Assembly (NCBI RefSeq): GCF_902806685.2
Contig: NC_048560.1
Span: 1,032,492 to 1,096,491 of the forward strand
From: Maniola hyperantus
Lineage: Eukaryota; Arthropoda; Insecta; Lepidoptera; Nymphalidae
DNA length: 64,000 bases
Reading direction: 5' to 3'
Part shown: piece by piece, positions 32,152 to 42,630 of the stretch
Layout: each line of letters opens with the position of its first letter
Position numbering within the stretch: position 1 is the stretch's first letter
The notes under the pieces: model-generated
What the model was told of the DNA's origin: nothing
The model's database searches: none
What the model saw: only the letters and a program-made list of their open reading frames with translations
Translations under genes and position numbers: made by a program

Positions 32152-35100
32152 CTATCCGTCCGTATCACTTTGCTGAAAAGAAAAAGAAAATTTAATAGTC
32201 GCCTGATGACGTCCTCTCTACTAAATACTAATAGAAACTAGCTTATCCGCGTGGAGTACACAAATTTCGAGCTCCTATATTAATAGGGGCTCGACATTTG
32301 TGTAGGTACTCTACTCCCCCTCAGGGGTTGAATTTTTAAAAATCCTTTCTTAGCGGATGCCTACGCCATGCTAGCTATCTGCATGCAAAATTTAAGCCCA
32401 ATCCGTCCAGTGGTTTGAGCTGTGCGTTGACAGATCAGTCAGTCAGTCAGTCACCTTTTCCTTTTATATATATAGAAAAACCGCCCAAGTGCGAGTCAGG
32501 CTCGCGCAACGAGGGTTCCGTACTACAGTCGTATTTTTTCGACATTTTGCACGATAATTCAAAAACTATGATGCATAAAAATAAATAAAATTCTGTTTTA
32601 GAATGTACAGGTGAAGACCTTTCATATGATATCCCACTTGACATAATTATATTTATTCGAAAATTGAAAATACTGATTATTAGTTTATGACCACAATTTT
32701 TTTTTTGTGTGATGTAACCACAAATTCACGGTTTTCAGATTTTTCGCCGAATGTCTGCTATAAGACCTACCTACCTACCTGCCGAATTTCATGATTCTAG
32801 GTCAACGGGAAGTACCCTGTTGGTTTCTTGACAGACAGACAACAAAGTGATCCTATAAGGGTTCCGTTTTTCCTTTTGAGGTACGGAACCCTTAAAAATT
32901 AATAGGAATACTCTTATTTTCGAAGTTAGTACTCTATACTTACTCGAGCCGGATAGACGAATGTCTTGACCTCCGTGCTGCCGAACAGGTTACTGGCGCG
33001 GCAAGTGAACTCGCCCATGTCGCTCCACAGCAGCGGCGAGATCACTAGCTCGCCTGAACGAAGCACCTGGAGAAGAAGAAGAACAATATTACTAGCCATA
33101 CTTAATACCTCGGAGTTATGTTCATTTAAAGTTGCTTTACCGGTGAAGGAGAACATCGTGAGGAAACCTGCATGCCTGCACGGGTGTCCATGGACGCGGC
33201 AGGGCAACACTATGTTGTTGCCGATGGTGTCCTTTTATGAGACCAGTGGCCCTACCGCGGTTGTTTGACAGCTACAATGTCACGATCGCAATCATCTCTG
33301 ATTGGTTATCGCTCGCTCACTATTGGCCACAATGCATTGTTGCAACAAGAATCGCACAAATTCAGCCAATCAGAACAATTGAGATTGTAATAATGATTGA
33401 TGCAGGTTTTAGACAATCGCCCTACAAGATGCGTGGAGAGGGAGATTAGCTTGACCTTGTACTTGCGCAATGGTGATGACGTGTGAATAGAATAGAATAG
33501 AATAGAATAGAATAGGATAGGAGAGGATAGGATAGGATAGGATAGGATAGGATAGGATAGGATAGGATAGGATAGGATAGGACAGGACAGGACAGGACAG
33601 GACAGGACAGGATAGGATAGCATAGAATAGATTAGAATAGAATAGAATAGAATAGAATAGAATAGAATAGAATAGAATAGAATAGAATAGAATAGAATAG
33701 AATAGAATAGAATAGAATAGAATAGAATAGAATAGAATAGAATAGAATAGAATAGAATAGAATAGAATAGAATAGAATAGAATAGAATAGAATAGAATAG
33801 AATAGAATAGAATAGAATAGAATAGAATAGAATAGAATAGAATAGAATAGAATAGAATAGAATAGAATAGAATAGAATAGAATAGAATAGATTAGAATAG
33901 AATAGAATAGAATAGAATAGAATAGAATAGAATAGAATAGAATAGAATAGAATAGAATAGAATAGAATAGAATAGAATAGAATAGAATAGAATAGAATAG
34001 AATAGAATAGAATAGAATAGAATAGAATAGAATAGAATAGAATAGAATAGAATAGAATAGAATAGAATAGAATAGAATAGAATAGAATAGAATAGAATAG
34101 AATAGAATAGAATAGAATAGAATAGAATAGAATAGAATAGAATACAATAGAATAGAATAGAATAGAATAGAATAGAATAGAATAGAATAGAATAGAATAG
34201 AATAGAATAGAATAGAATAGAATAGAATAGAATAGAATAGAATAGAATAGAATAGAATAGAATAGAATAGAATAGAATAGAATAGAATAGAATAGAATAG
34301 AATAGAATAGAATAGAATAGAATAGAATAGAATAGAAAGAATAGAATAGAATAGAATAGAATAGAATATGTTTTTATTCAAGTAGACTTTTTACAAGCGC
34401 TTTCGAATAGTCGGGTAGTTTTAATTTACCACTGGTTTGGAATGCCGTTCCCACCGAGAAGAACCAGCAAGAAACTCGGCGGTTGCTCTTTTTAAAGAGC
34501 AACCGCCAAGCGGCGGTTGTGAGGATGGGTATCTATGCTGCCGCGCGATTAGTTTGCATAGGAGCAATACTGTTGTTAAGCCCAATGATCAAATCCATTC
34601 GAACTTAAAATAGGACTTAGTGCTCTGTAGAGAAAACTTTGATAGCGTGACAGAGGATGCATGGTGAGACCTTGTGGCGACATCTAGCTTGTGGGATGTA
34701 ATTTACTTCAAGGCTGCACAACCCTTTGAAGTTCGAATAGCGTCATCTAGTGTCTGTATATGGAGACCGCATCAGATTCATCAGTCGTGGTAATACCCTC
34801 ACCTTCATCCTGGGCTCGTTGGTCACGTCGAGGCCACCGTTGGTCTGCCAGGTGACGTTGGGTCGCGGGTGTCCCCGGACGCGGCAGGGCAACACTACGT
34901 TGTTGCCGATGGTGTCCACGAACACCTTATAGGAGACCAGGATGCGAGGCGAGAGAGGGACCAGCTTGGAGCGTTCCGAGGTGTCTGTGCTGCCATCTGT
35001 TGACGACAAAAGAAGTTATAGGCGTCGTCGAAGCTTCACCTACAGTTGTCAGGCGTCAAAAATGTTATAGTCCGTACAAAATGACTCCGCACGCGCCATT

Positions 35101-38100
35101 TTAGCTTTATGGGTCAACTGTCATGTCAATAGAACTTTTCACCTCATAGATAAAGAAATTAGAAAGTAATAATAAATTCTTATTACATCAAGAATTAGTA
35201 GGTACCTACTTAAAATTTGTTTGGTCCACTACTCATACTTACCTACATTTGGAGCTAGGTAGGCTATGATGCTTTACAGCGATCACGCACTCATATTTAT
35301 TATGTCATAAGCTACCATGTAAATCAAAAAGGAACGTATTTTCATGGACTCGGATCGGATGAGTGCGTAATCGCCGTTACGGGGAGACGAAATGCGTTTT
35401 ATGAAGTGAAAATTCGCCATGCTTTCAGGTATAGAATGAGGCAGTAAAGAGTTACGGCTTCCGCCTCAACATTCACAGGGAAAAGCTAACTAAATAAACG
35501 GAATTGTGTCAAGTAAGCAAGGTTATATTGTAGGGAAATCCTTTGTTATAATAATAATAACCCACTGTAGTAATGTTTTATGATGCGCCTCCGTGATAAA
35601 ACTTGTTTACTTCCTTGTATGCTTATTTGCTAGCAGAATTTTATAGGCGCTACATTTTCTATAAATTCCGCAAATTGCTAATGCGCGTGGCCGCCATTTT
35701 AGTGACGTCAGCACTACACTGAAGTACGGGCGGCGGCACGCGCAGTCACAGCCGCGGCGCGTGCTCGAAATGACTCCCTTGAAAAAGGACCCCGGATGGG
35801 TTCGAAACTAGTCGGGCTAACGTCGACTAGACACGTGAGTACAGCCGGGACAGATATTATTTATAATGGAAATCACTGACGGTAGTTTAAACGCTAAAAT
35901 AGACTGAAGTTCCGAGCTGATGGTATATTTTTACTTAAATACACGTCAAATGACGTCAAAATGACGTCATTTCAATGATAATGAGGCATGGTTCCAGCGC
36001 AATAGCAATTTGCGGGACTTATAATTAGCTATTAGTTCGTTAAAGTTCATATAGAGTCTAGTGTTTGTAATGTGGAGACCGAGACATAGAGTTCGCGACA
36101 GGTCGAGATGCCAATCGGGGTGCGAGGCAGGGGGATTTCCCGCACACCCGCACAGCGCACGCGCTATCCCGCACGGGGTTAACGCTAGGGCTGTACCCCG
36201 ATTGCGATCCCGACCTGTTACGTACTATACCGATCGAGTTGATAATAGGTTTGTCTTACCCGTGCTGTAGACGATGGTGCTAGCCCGAGCAGTGCCCTGC
36301 CCGGCCACCACCAGGCACGTGTACTGCGCGGGCCCGTCGGTTCGCGACACCAGTAGAGTTGATGACACTCGCGCCAGGGAGGACGGGTTAGAGTCTATGA
36401 TCTCATTCGACTCTTTGTCGTACTGGAACGAAGAATGAAATGGGTTAATTTTAGTTTCTTGTTAGGCATAGACCACCACCTATAAACGCCTAAATCCTAA
36501 TAGCCGAACACGCCCGCTCGCCAAGCTTAAGCACTTGCTTAGCATAAAAATCGGCCCACGCCCGTTCGGTACCCTCATTCCGCAAATTGTCTTGATTACG
36601 TGACTTTTAAGTCCACCAATCACAACAAAGCATTCTCCCCTGTCCCCCGCCAACATTTTACGATTTTCACGCAAAACCTTGTACATATATGCGTACTCTA
36701 GGAGTTGAATTCTCTGTGTTGTTAGGATAATCTCTGGATGCGTAACAGCGAGTGACAGAAAAACTTTTACTGACTTGAATCTTTTAACATTTATAGACAC
36801 AAAACGTTGCTTAATCAGTACAATCTTTGAAAATGCGTACGTCGTAAACACGTCGATGTTAGAACGCCTTTGATGTCAGCAATATGAACCGCTTTGATAT
36901 CAGTATCATAAACCGCGTGTCAGTATCATGAACCAAGTTGATGCCAGTGATATGAACCGCTTTGATGTGAGTGTCATGAACCACTTTGATGTCAGTGATA
37001 TGAACCGTTTTAATGCCAGTGTTATGAACGGCTTTGTTGCTCTTACCTCATACACAGGCGCGTCGTTCTTGAACCAGTGCACGGAGGGCGCGGGTGCTGC
37101 TATCGCTTCGCAAGTCATCTCCAGCGTCGTACCCGGCCGGTGTGCGTTGCGCGCTGCGGGCCACCGCGTTAGCGTTATGAACCGCTTTGATGTCAGTGTT
37201 ATGAACCGCTTTGGTGTTCTTACCTCATACACAGGCGCGTCGTTCTTGAACCAGTGCACGGAGGGCGCGGGTGCTGCTATCGCTTCGCAAGTTAACTCCA
37301 ACGTCGTGCCCGGCCGGTGTGCGTTGCGCGCTGCGGGCCACCGCGTTAGCGTTATGAACCGCTTTGATGTCAGTGTTATGAACCGCTTTGGTGTTCTTAC
37401 CTCATACACAGGCGCGTCGTTCTTGAACCAGTGCACGGAGGGCGCGGGTGCTGCTATCGCTTCGCAAGTTAACTCCAACGTCGTGCCCGGTCGGTGTGCG
37501 TTGCGCGCTGCGGGCCGCCGCGTTAGCGTTATGAACCGCTTTGATGATGGGGCTGCCACTGCTGGAAAGAGTTCAAGAAGTTAGAAAAGTCACCTATAGC
37601 ACAGTATAAAGAGAGACACAGTATTTCGACGCCCTTGATCTCGTGGTAAATGACGACCTCATGCCATGACTTTGCCATATAGGTCCCGGAATTACTATAG
37701 GGCCATCTCGGGTCGCTCGCTTACCGCACGATTGCTCTGTCTAGATGGCTTCATATTCATAGAACCTTTGGTAGGTAATAAGTAACATAGGTACTATGAT
37801 TGAAAATGGTTAACGCCTGATGAGATTTTCGTCGCTGTCATTTATATGGGATTACGTATAAGTCCAGCAAATTGCTAATGCTCGTGGCCACCATTTTAGT
37901 GACGTCAGCACTAGACTGAAGTTTCGAGCTGATGGTATATTTTTACTTAAATATACGTCATAAGACTCGAAGCGTTTCGTCGTATTTTCGAGCAGTCATA
38001 GCTTCGGTCTGAATGACGCTAGATTCTTATTTCGGCTGACGTCAAAATGACGTCATTTCGATATTAATGAAACATGGTTCCAGCGCAATAGCAATTTGCG

Positions 38101-38263
38101 GGACTTATAACAGAGAAACCGCTATAGTTGGATAGAGTATACCTTGTATCTCACCATTAGATTCTATATGGTTGTCAATTTCTGCGAGTAGTTTCAGGTG
38201 TCTGTTGACGTTGGCGCCGCCCGCTAGCGCCGCGGTGGCGAGGATGAGAACTAAATAATACAT
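32152..38263 (-). CDS. ImpL2: ImpL2-like insulin-binding two-Ig protein
   Basis: Coding exons in transcript order: 38155-38263 (ATG 38261-38263), 37401-37561, 36260-36422, 34803-34996, 32944-33066 and 32152-32172 (stop TAG). Phases join to 256 residues when only the first copy of the triplicated exon is used, the usual size for this family. Signal peptide: MYYLVLILATAALAGG. Ig1 has Cys69, Trp81 and Cys126 (AQYTCLV); Ig2 has Cys182, Trp194 and Cys231 in WSDMGEFTC. There is one N-glycosylation site at Asn191. In Drosophila, ImpL2 is a secreted, ecdysone-inducible protein that binds insulin-like peptides and antagonises insulin signalling; lepidopteran relatives bind insulin-related peptides. 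The upstream acceptor at 38294 shows that the ATG exon is preceded by a 5'UTR exon. Odd: the Ig1 exon is present three times in tandem, an Ig2 exon fragment lies in an intron, and a giant AATAG array fills another intron. Confidence 0.93.
32235..32475 (-). mobile_element. Helitron-like fragment D2
   Basis: Lies in the last ImpL2 intron; right end ccttttccttttatatatat. Confidence 0.65.
32478..32893 (+). mobile_element. Family E repeat
   Basis: aaccgcccaagtgcgagtca to gaggtacggaacccttaaa; ends about 50 bp before an ImpL2 exon. Confidence 0.75.
33179..33246 (-). pseudogene. Fragment of the ImpL2 Ig2 exon in the neighbouring intron
   Basis: About 68 bp match 34866-34943 of the Ig2 exon (LPCRV.GHP segment) with a small deletion and substitutions. 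It abuts a SINE-C fragment at 33130-33178 and family-H sequence at 33265. It has no splice borders and is broken. Confidence 0.75.
33265..33426 (+). repeat. Family H repeat
   Basis: Matches 16669-16832, ending agacaatcgccctac. Confidence 0.6.
33486..34368 (+). repeat. Giant pentanucleotide array (AATAG)n, about 175 units
   Basis: Starts AATAG, passes through GATAG and GACAG variant blocks at about 33520-33625, then over 700 bp of nearly pure AATAG. One frame slip (aatagaaagaatag) occurs near 34337. Sits in the ImpL2 intron between the two Ig2 exons. A long FYSIL-repeat ORF across it is an artefact. Confidence 0.97.
34372..34500 (-). mobile_element. Retroposon fragment whose 3' tail abuts the AATAG array
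   Basis: tttttattcaagtagacttt, ccactggtttggaatgccgt and gcaagaaactcggcggttgc. A similar fragment is at 26495-26545 and, inverted, 2928-3035. Confidence 0.55.
35661..36024. mobile_element. CRE-containing MITE with a nested 177-bp insertion
   Basis: Ends ttccgcaaattgctaatgcg and the complement of gcaatagcaatttgcgggac; several TGACGTCA motifs. Insert 35726-35902 is flanked by actgaagt at 35718-35725 and 35903-35910. Confidence 0.75.
36094..36222. mobile_element. GC-rich MITE family F
   Basis: gcgacaggtcgagatgccaa and the complement gattgcgatcccgacctgtt. Lies 38 bp from an ImpL2 exon. Confidence 0.65.
36470..36720 (-). repeat. Family M repeat
   Basis: gaccaccacctataaacgcc to ctaggagttgaattctctg; longest copy of the family here. 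Confidence 0.6.
36873..37040 (-). repeat. 24-bp minisatellite derived from ImpL2 exon sequence
   Basis: Roughly seven diverged 24-bp units (plus strand atgaaccgctttgatgtcag + 4 nt) follow the last Ig1 exon copy. In the exon frame they read as 8-residue units such as SKRFITLT and SKWFMTLT, matching residues 43-50 of ImpL2. Confidence 0.75.
37042..37561 (-). repeat. Tandem triplication of the ImpL2 first-Ig exon (177-bp period)
   Basis: Donor sites (TATGAG|GTAAGA) recur at 37401, 37224 and 37047, exactly 177 bp apart. Copies 1 and 2 encode TTLELTCEAIAAPAPSVHW; copy 3 has TTLEM instead of TTLEL. Only copy 1 has a good acceptor (CTTTCCAG at 37562). The joins (VRTPKRFITLTSKRFITLT) are stop-free and in frame, so the whole block is one open frame. 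Copies differ at only a few bases, so this is recent. Confidence 0.93.
37857..38110. mobile_element. CRE-containing MITE, full length 254 bp
   Basis: tataagtccagcaaattgct left, caatttgcgggacttata right, with TGACGTCA and TGACGTCATT motifs. Lacks the insertion seen at 35726. Confidence 0.75.
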
Positions 38264-38329
38264 GCTTTGTACGGGATGAGATTCTTGGTTATACTGAAAC
38301 AATGAGAACAATACTGTTATTACTAGACT

Positions 38330-38605
38330 TCCTCCCTGGCTTAGTTGTGAGCGCTGTGGTCTTATTAGTCGGAGGTCCCGGGTTCGATTCCTGGCAGGGG
38401 AAATTTAGAATTTTATATTTTCTAAATTTTCTCTGATTTGGTCTGGTGGGAGGCTTCGGCCGTGACTAGTTACCACCCTACCGGCAAAGCCATGCCGCCA
38501 AGCGATATAGCGTTCCGGTACGATGCCATGTAGAAACCAAAGTGGTTATGGGTTTAATGAAAACTGCCATACCCCTTCCACTTCCAGGTTAGCCCGCTTC
38601 AGGTT
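38330..38605 (+). mobile_element. SINE-A, 3'-truncated
   Basis: cctccctggcttagttgtga head to ccaggttagcccgcttcag. Confidence 0.75.
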
Positions 38606-38874
38606 TTCATTTCATTCGATGTTGTTAAATTAAAGCATTCAAGCAGTAGGTAAGTACAGGTTTATAATATATTAAATGTTAATAATTATCTACTAATGAG
38701 TCATAACCATAACTTGGTTGTAATAAAGCGTTATTATTTATTGATAACGTGGTCTCTGTAAATAGAGATCGTGGAAATGGTTAAAGGTTGAAGGAAGCTT
38801 TCATTGTAAAAAGTCGTAGGTTTTATCAGTGAAATACCTCATAGGTCCTACATCAGACCTAAATTATTATTAAC

Positions 38875-39085
38875 TAGCTTTTTCTCGGGCCATTCAGTCC
38901 ACGTGGACTACACAAATTTCAAACCCCTATTTTACCCCCTTGGGGGTTGAATTTTCAAACATCATTTCTTAGCGGATGTCTACGTCATAATAGCTATCTG
39001 CATGCCGAATTTCAGAATGATCTGTCCACTGGTTTGAATAGATCAGTCAGTCAGTCAGTCACCTTTTCCTTTTATATAAAATAAT
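38875..39085 (-). mobile_element. Helitron-like fragment D2
   Basis: actagctttttctcgggcca to accttttccttttatata, in the ImpL2 5' intron. Confidence 0.6.
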
Positions 39086-39089
39086 CTAT

Positions 39090-40743
39090 AGAGGTAAAAG
39101 TTGTAAGCAAGCTTAAATTTTTTACAATTAAGTGCGGATTTTTGCTAAAGAAACTCGTAGCAAGACTTTCAAATATTACTTTTCTTAGAGTAAAATAAAA
39201 ATAACTAAGTCACTGTAGAAGCTCAAACAATTTTATCCCTAAATCAAATTATAAAAAATTCGCCTGAACTCTACATTTTTGATCCCACAATACCTACAAC
39301 AAAAAATAAAGTCTACTGTTCTATTTATAAAATAGTAAATAACTTATACTTACTATAACTAATAACTAATACTTACTATACAATAATATACTTATATAAG
39401 CACCTTTTAATAATAGTTAAGTACAAAAAATTAAATTAGAAGAATTCATACAAAAAACACGTGGGATTTTTTTCTCTAAACCATAGAGATAGAATAGAAG
39501 GGCCTAGGTAACAGTAACTTTGGATTGCATCATCTTTTTTTACCGCTTAGGTAAACGTTCTAGAAACAACACATTTTGTCTTATAGAAAACATATTTGAT
39601 TTAAAAGTAAATCAATATGATTATTTACTAAAACATTGCTTAATTTTTCTAAATATTACACTTAGGTAAGTACCTACCTGTTAAGATAAAGAAACAAAAA
39701 TATTTAAAAGCTTAAAATATAAATTTAAAAAAATAGAAAAAAGAAATACCTTTTGAATTAACCGCGAAGGTTTTATTTTACGCGCGAAAAACTCCTTTAC
39801 AAATCTACACTATAGGTTAGGTTATATACAATAATAAAAAATATATAACAAATATAATCACTGTACTTATGTGTAACCGAGCACGCACTTTTTATAGCAA
39901 AAAAAAAGAGATTACAAATCACAGATTCTAAATTTCTAAACGTAAATAAAAAAAATATAAATTCGTTCTAAAATCGGACACACTTTTTTAATTTAAGCGC
40001 GCACATACAGGAGCATTGGACGGGACTAAATGTGCTGCTTAGTATTGCCGCATATATATAGGCGTCGAAGTTCTTGAATTCCAAATTGAAAAATGCACGC
40101 ATAGGACGCCATTTCACTGGGGAGTTGCGACACGAGGGCGATAAGACATATTATCGTGGTGTCGTATCGTAACCTATTCAAAAAGATTCAAATGCTAAAA
40201 GGGGCAGTTTTGCACTTACTGCTAACTTCACTATACCCTAATAGGTATTATAAAGGAAAGTTTGTGTGTATGTGTGTATGTTTGTTACTCTTTCACGCAA
40301 AAACTACTGAAAGGATTTGCCTGAACCTGAAATGGAGATGGATTATACCGATTAATGCATAGGCTACTTTTTATCCCGAAAAATCAACGAATTCACACGG
40401 GATTAAAAAAACCTATATCCACACGACCGTAGTCGTCTAGTAACTATAGTTGATTTATATCGCCAAAATTAGTAGGTACACTTATTATTAAGTTAGAGGG
40501 GGCTATTAGGATCCCGTAACTTGTTACCATTTATATATTATAACAATCATTTTTAATTTTAACGCAATAGCTATGTAATTAAGATACAAAAAATAAATTT
40601 AAAAGTAGCTCAAGGTTTTCTAAAAGTTGTATTTCTCTTTCAATAGATGGCGTTAGTAGTAATTTCAGTCGTGAAAAATAACTTCCTTAGGTGAAAAATG
40701 AAAATGCGCTGGTTTATCTGATGTAGAAACTGAATTTTAGTGT
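39090..40743. other. ImpL2 5' region and upstream DNA
   Basis: 39090-39745 is AT-rich unique-looking intron. 39750-40025 is the proposed 5'UTR exon. A D1 fragment lies at 40230-40440. No other gene seen. Confidence 0.45.
40051..40061 (-). promoter_or_regulatory. TATA-box candidate for the ImpL2 5'UTR exon
   Basis: TATATATATG on the minus strand, about 30 bp upstream of TTTAGTCC near 40025. A donor-like AAAAG|GTATTT lies near 39750. Together they suggest a non-coding first exon of roughly 39750-40025 that joins the acceptor at 38294. Inference only. Confidence 0.4.
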
Positions 40744-40872
40744 TATAGTCGACGCATTTTAAACTGAGTCGTCGAGTTATCTGTCTGTTTCGCTCGCACT
40801 TACCTACGATCTGTAAGCGCGAGCGAAACAGACAGATAACTCGACGATTCAGTTTAAAATGCGTCGACTATA
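40744..40872. repeat. Near-perfect hairpin: 60-bp arms, 9-nt loop
   Basis: Arms 40744-40803 and 40813-40872 (tatagtcgacgcattttaaa and complement) differ at 2 of 60 positions; loop ctacgatct. No second copy in this window. Confidence 0.9.
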
Positions 40873-41162
40873 GTATCTTTAGGCTGTGGAAAAGACAGAA
40901 GAATCTGCTCATATTTGGGAAAACTTAGAGGTGCCTGGAATTGTGGTAGATAAAAACGAATCGCCATGTGCAAAGGCCTCTTTAAATCCACGTGTGCGAG
41001 TCTAGGCCCAATCTGTTTTATCTTTCTATGCGTAATGATATCTAATCTTATCATTTTATTCGCCTTAGCTTCCGGCGTAAACTTTAGCGCGAATACTCAG
41101 TCTTGGGGGGATGTGTGCTCTAGTTGTGACAACGCTTATTATTTATCAATCGATTGAAACAA

Positions 41163-41350
41163 TTGGCACCGATTCCGTTGTCTTTCTCTAAACTAAATTT
41201 AGAGTATCTGCATCCTTTTCTTTTTAACAATTCTAAAAAGGGACAGAACTCAACTGACTCTAAATTTAAGTGCACGCTACAAATTTAAACAGTAGGCTCG
41301 TGACTGTGCGCTAAAATCACGGGTTTTACCATCTAAAAATTTCTTTTTTC
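41163..41350 (-). mobile_element. MITE family L (inverted, truncated)
   Basis: ttggcaccgattccgttgtc left end, then tttagagtatctgcatcctt and cgggttttaccatctaaaaa. Confidence 0.65.
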
Positions 41351-41829
41351 TCAAGAAAAAACCTACTTTGAAAATTTCAAGTTAATAATATCAACAATCA
41401 AAACTTTCCCATACAAACTTTCAACCCCTATTTTACCACCCCTATGGGCGAATTTTGGTATTTTTAAAGGTCGATGTACATTATTTTCTGCCGCCTACTG
41501 TATGGCTACATGCTTCAAAATTTTCGAAAATTCCACCCCTTGCTGATATTCAAAAACTCCGCTTAAGCGAAGCCGGGGCGGGTCAACTGGTAGTATGATA
41601 AATTCGCTGGTCCCGTGGCCACGAGACTCTCGTGGTGACGAGACCACAGGCGGGCTTGGTAACAGAAAGTTCGTTCACGTGGTAACGAGGCGCGATTGGT
41701 TGTGCAGCGCGCACAGTTGATCAATTGATCATTTATCAATCGTTTATCAACGTTGCAACGCTTTTATCCTTTTGCACTTCCGAGTGCGGTTGCTAACTGA
41801 GAATATTGTTAAGGAGCATCTACACACAA

Positions 41830-42155
41830 CTGTCATCATCATCATCATGATCAACCCATCACCGGCTCCCTACAGAGCGCGGGTCTCCTCTCAGAGTGAG
41901 AAGGGTTTTGGCCATAGTCTACCACGCTGGCCATAGCGGATTGGTAGACTTCACACACCTTTGAGAACATTATGGAGAACTCTCAGGCATGCAGGTTTCC
42001 TCACGATGTTTTCCTTCACCGTTAAAGCAAGTGATATTTAATTAATTAAAACGCACATAATTCCGAAAAGTTAGAGGTTCGTGCCCGGGATCGAACCCCC
42101 GACCTCCGATTAGAAGGCGGACGTCCTAACCACTAGGCTATCACTGCTTTTTGCT
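41830..42155 (-). mobile_element. SINE-C, near full length
   Basis: gatcaacccatcaccggctc to cactaggctatcactgcttt. Confidence 0.8.
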
Positions 42156-42197
42156 TTTCACACAACTGTAAATGCATGTAACTCTAGTAGTTGTATA

Positions 42198-42310
42198 CCG
42201 GGTGTAACCAGAATTCTAGCAAAAACTTAGCGTTTTGTTATACTATCTAAACACAATCCAATACCAATAACCATTTGCCTCATTTTGTAGTTTTAGTTAG
42301 TATTTTGATA
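42198..42310 (+). mobile_element. Family I end fragment
   Basis: ccgggtgtaaccagaattct, then ataaccatttgcctcatttt. Confidence 0.55.
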
Positions 42311-42630
42311 CGGAATAAAAATCGATGTAGCTATATGCATATAAAACTAATACGATACGTTTCCAGAAGCGAGGAATTATCATAAACAAATTGTAATAAA
42401 TTCGCGTCAAACCCACAAGAAGATGCGCAGCTGTAGAAAGCTTGTATATTTGCAGAGGTAAATAAACTCCACCTTTTACTCACCTATGAGTATTTGAGGG
42501 CCTCTCAAGAGCTGGAACAAAGGAGGGTCAATTCCTGAATTTCAGAAATTGGGGCCGACCGCCAAATCAATGACATTGGGCCGAATTGAAATTTCAAACG
42601 ATTTTTGGTATCACACTGTCACAAATATTA

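Noticed and set aside
33632..34381. 249-residue ORF of FYSIL repeats
   Set aside because: Pure product of the AATAG microsatellite; any frame of a stop-free pentamer is open.
36873..37561. CRISPR-like array
   Set aside because: The units are contiguous coding/minisatellite repeats without unique spacers, in a eukaryotic genome.
36928..37584. 218-residue plus-strand ORF
   Set aside because: Antisense shadow of the triplicated ImpL2 exon; no family resemblance, while the minus strand encodes Ig sequence with splice sites.
40966..41157. 63-residue hydrophobic ORF
   Set aside because: Short, no signal-peptide or family logic, runs into a MITE.
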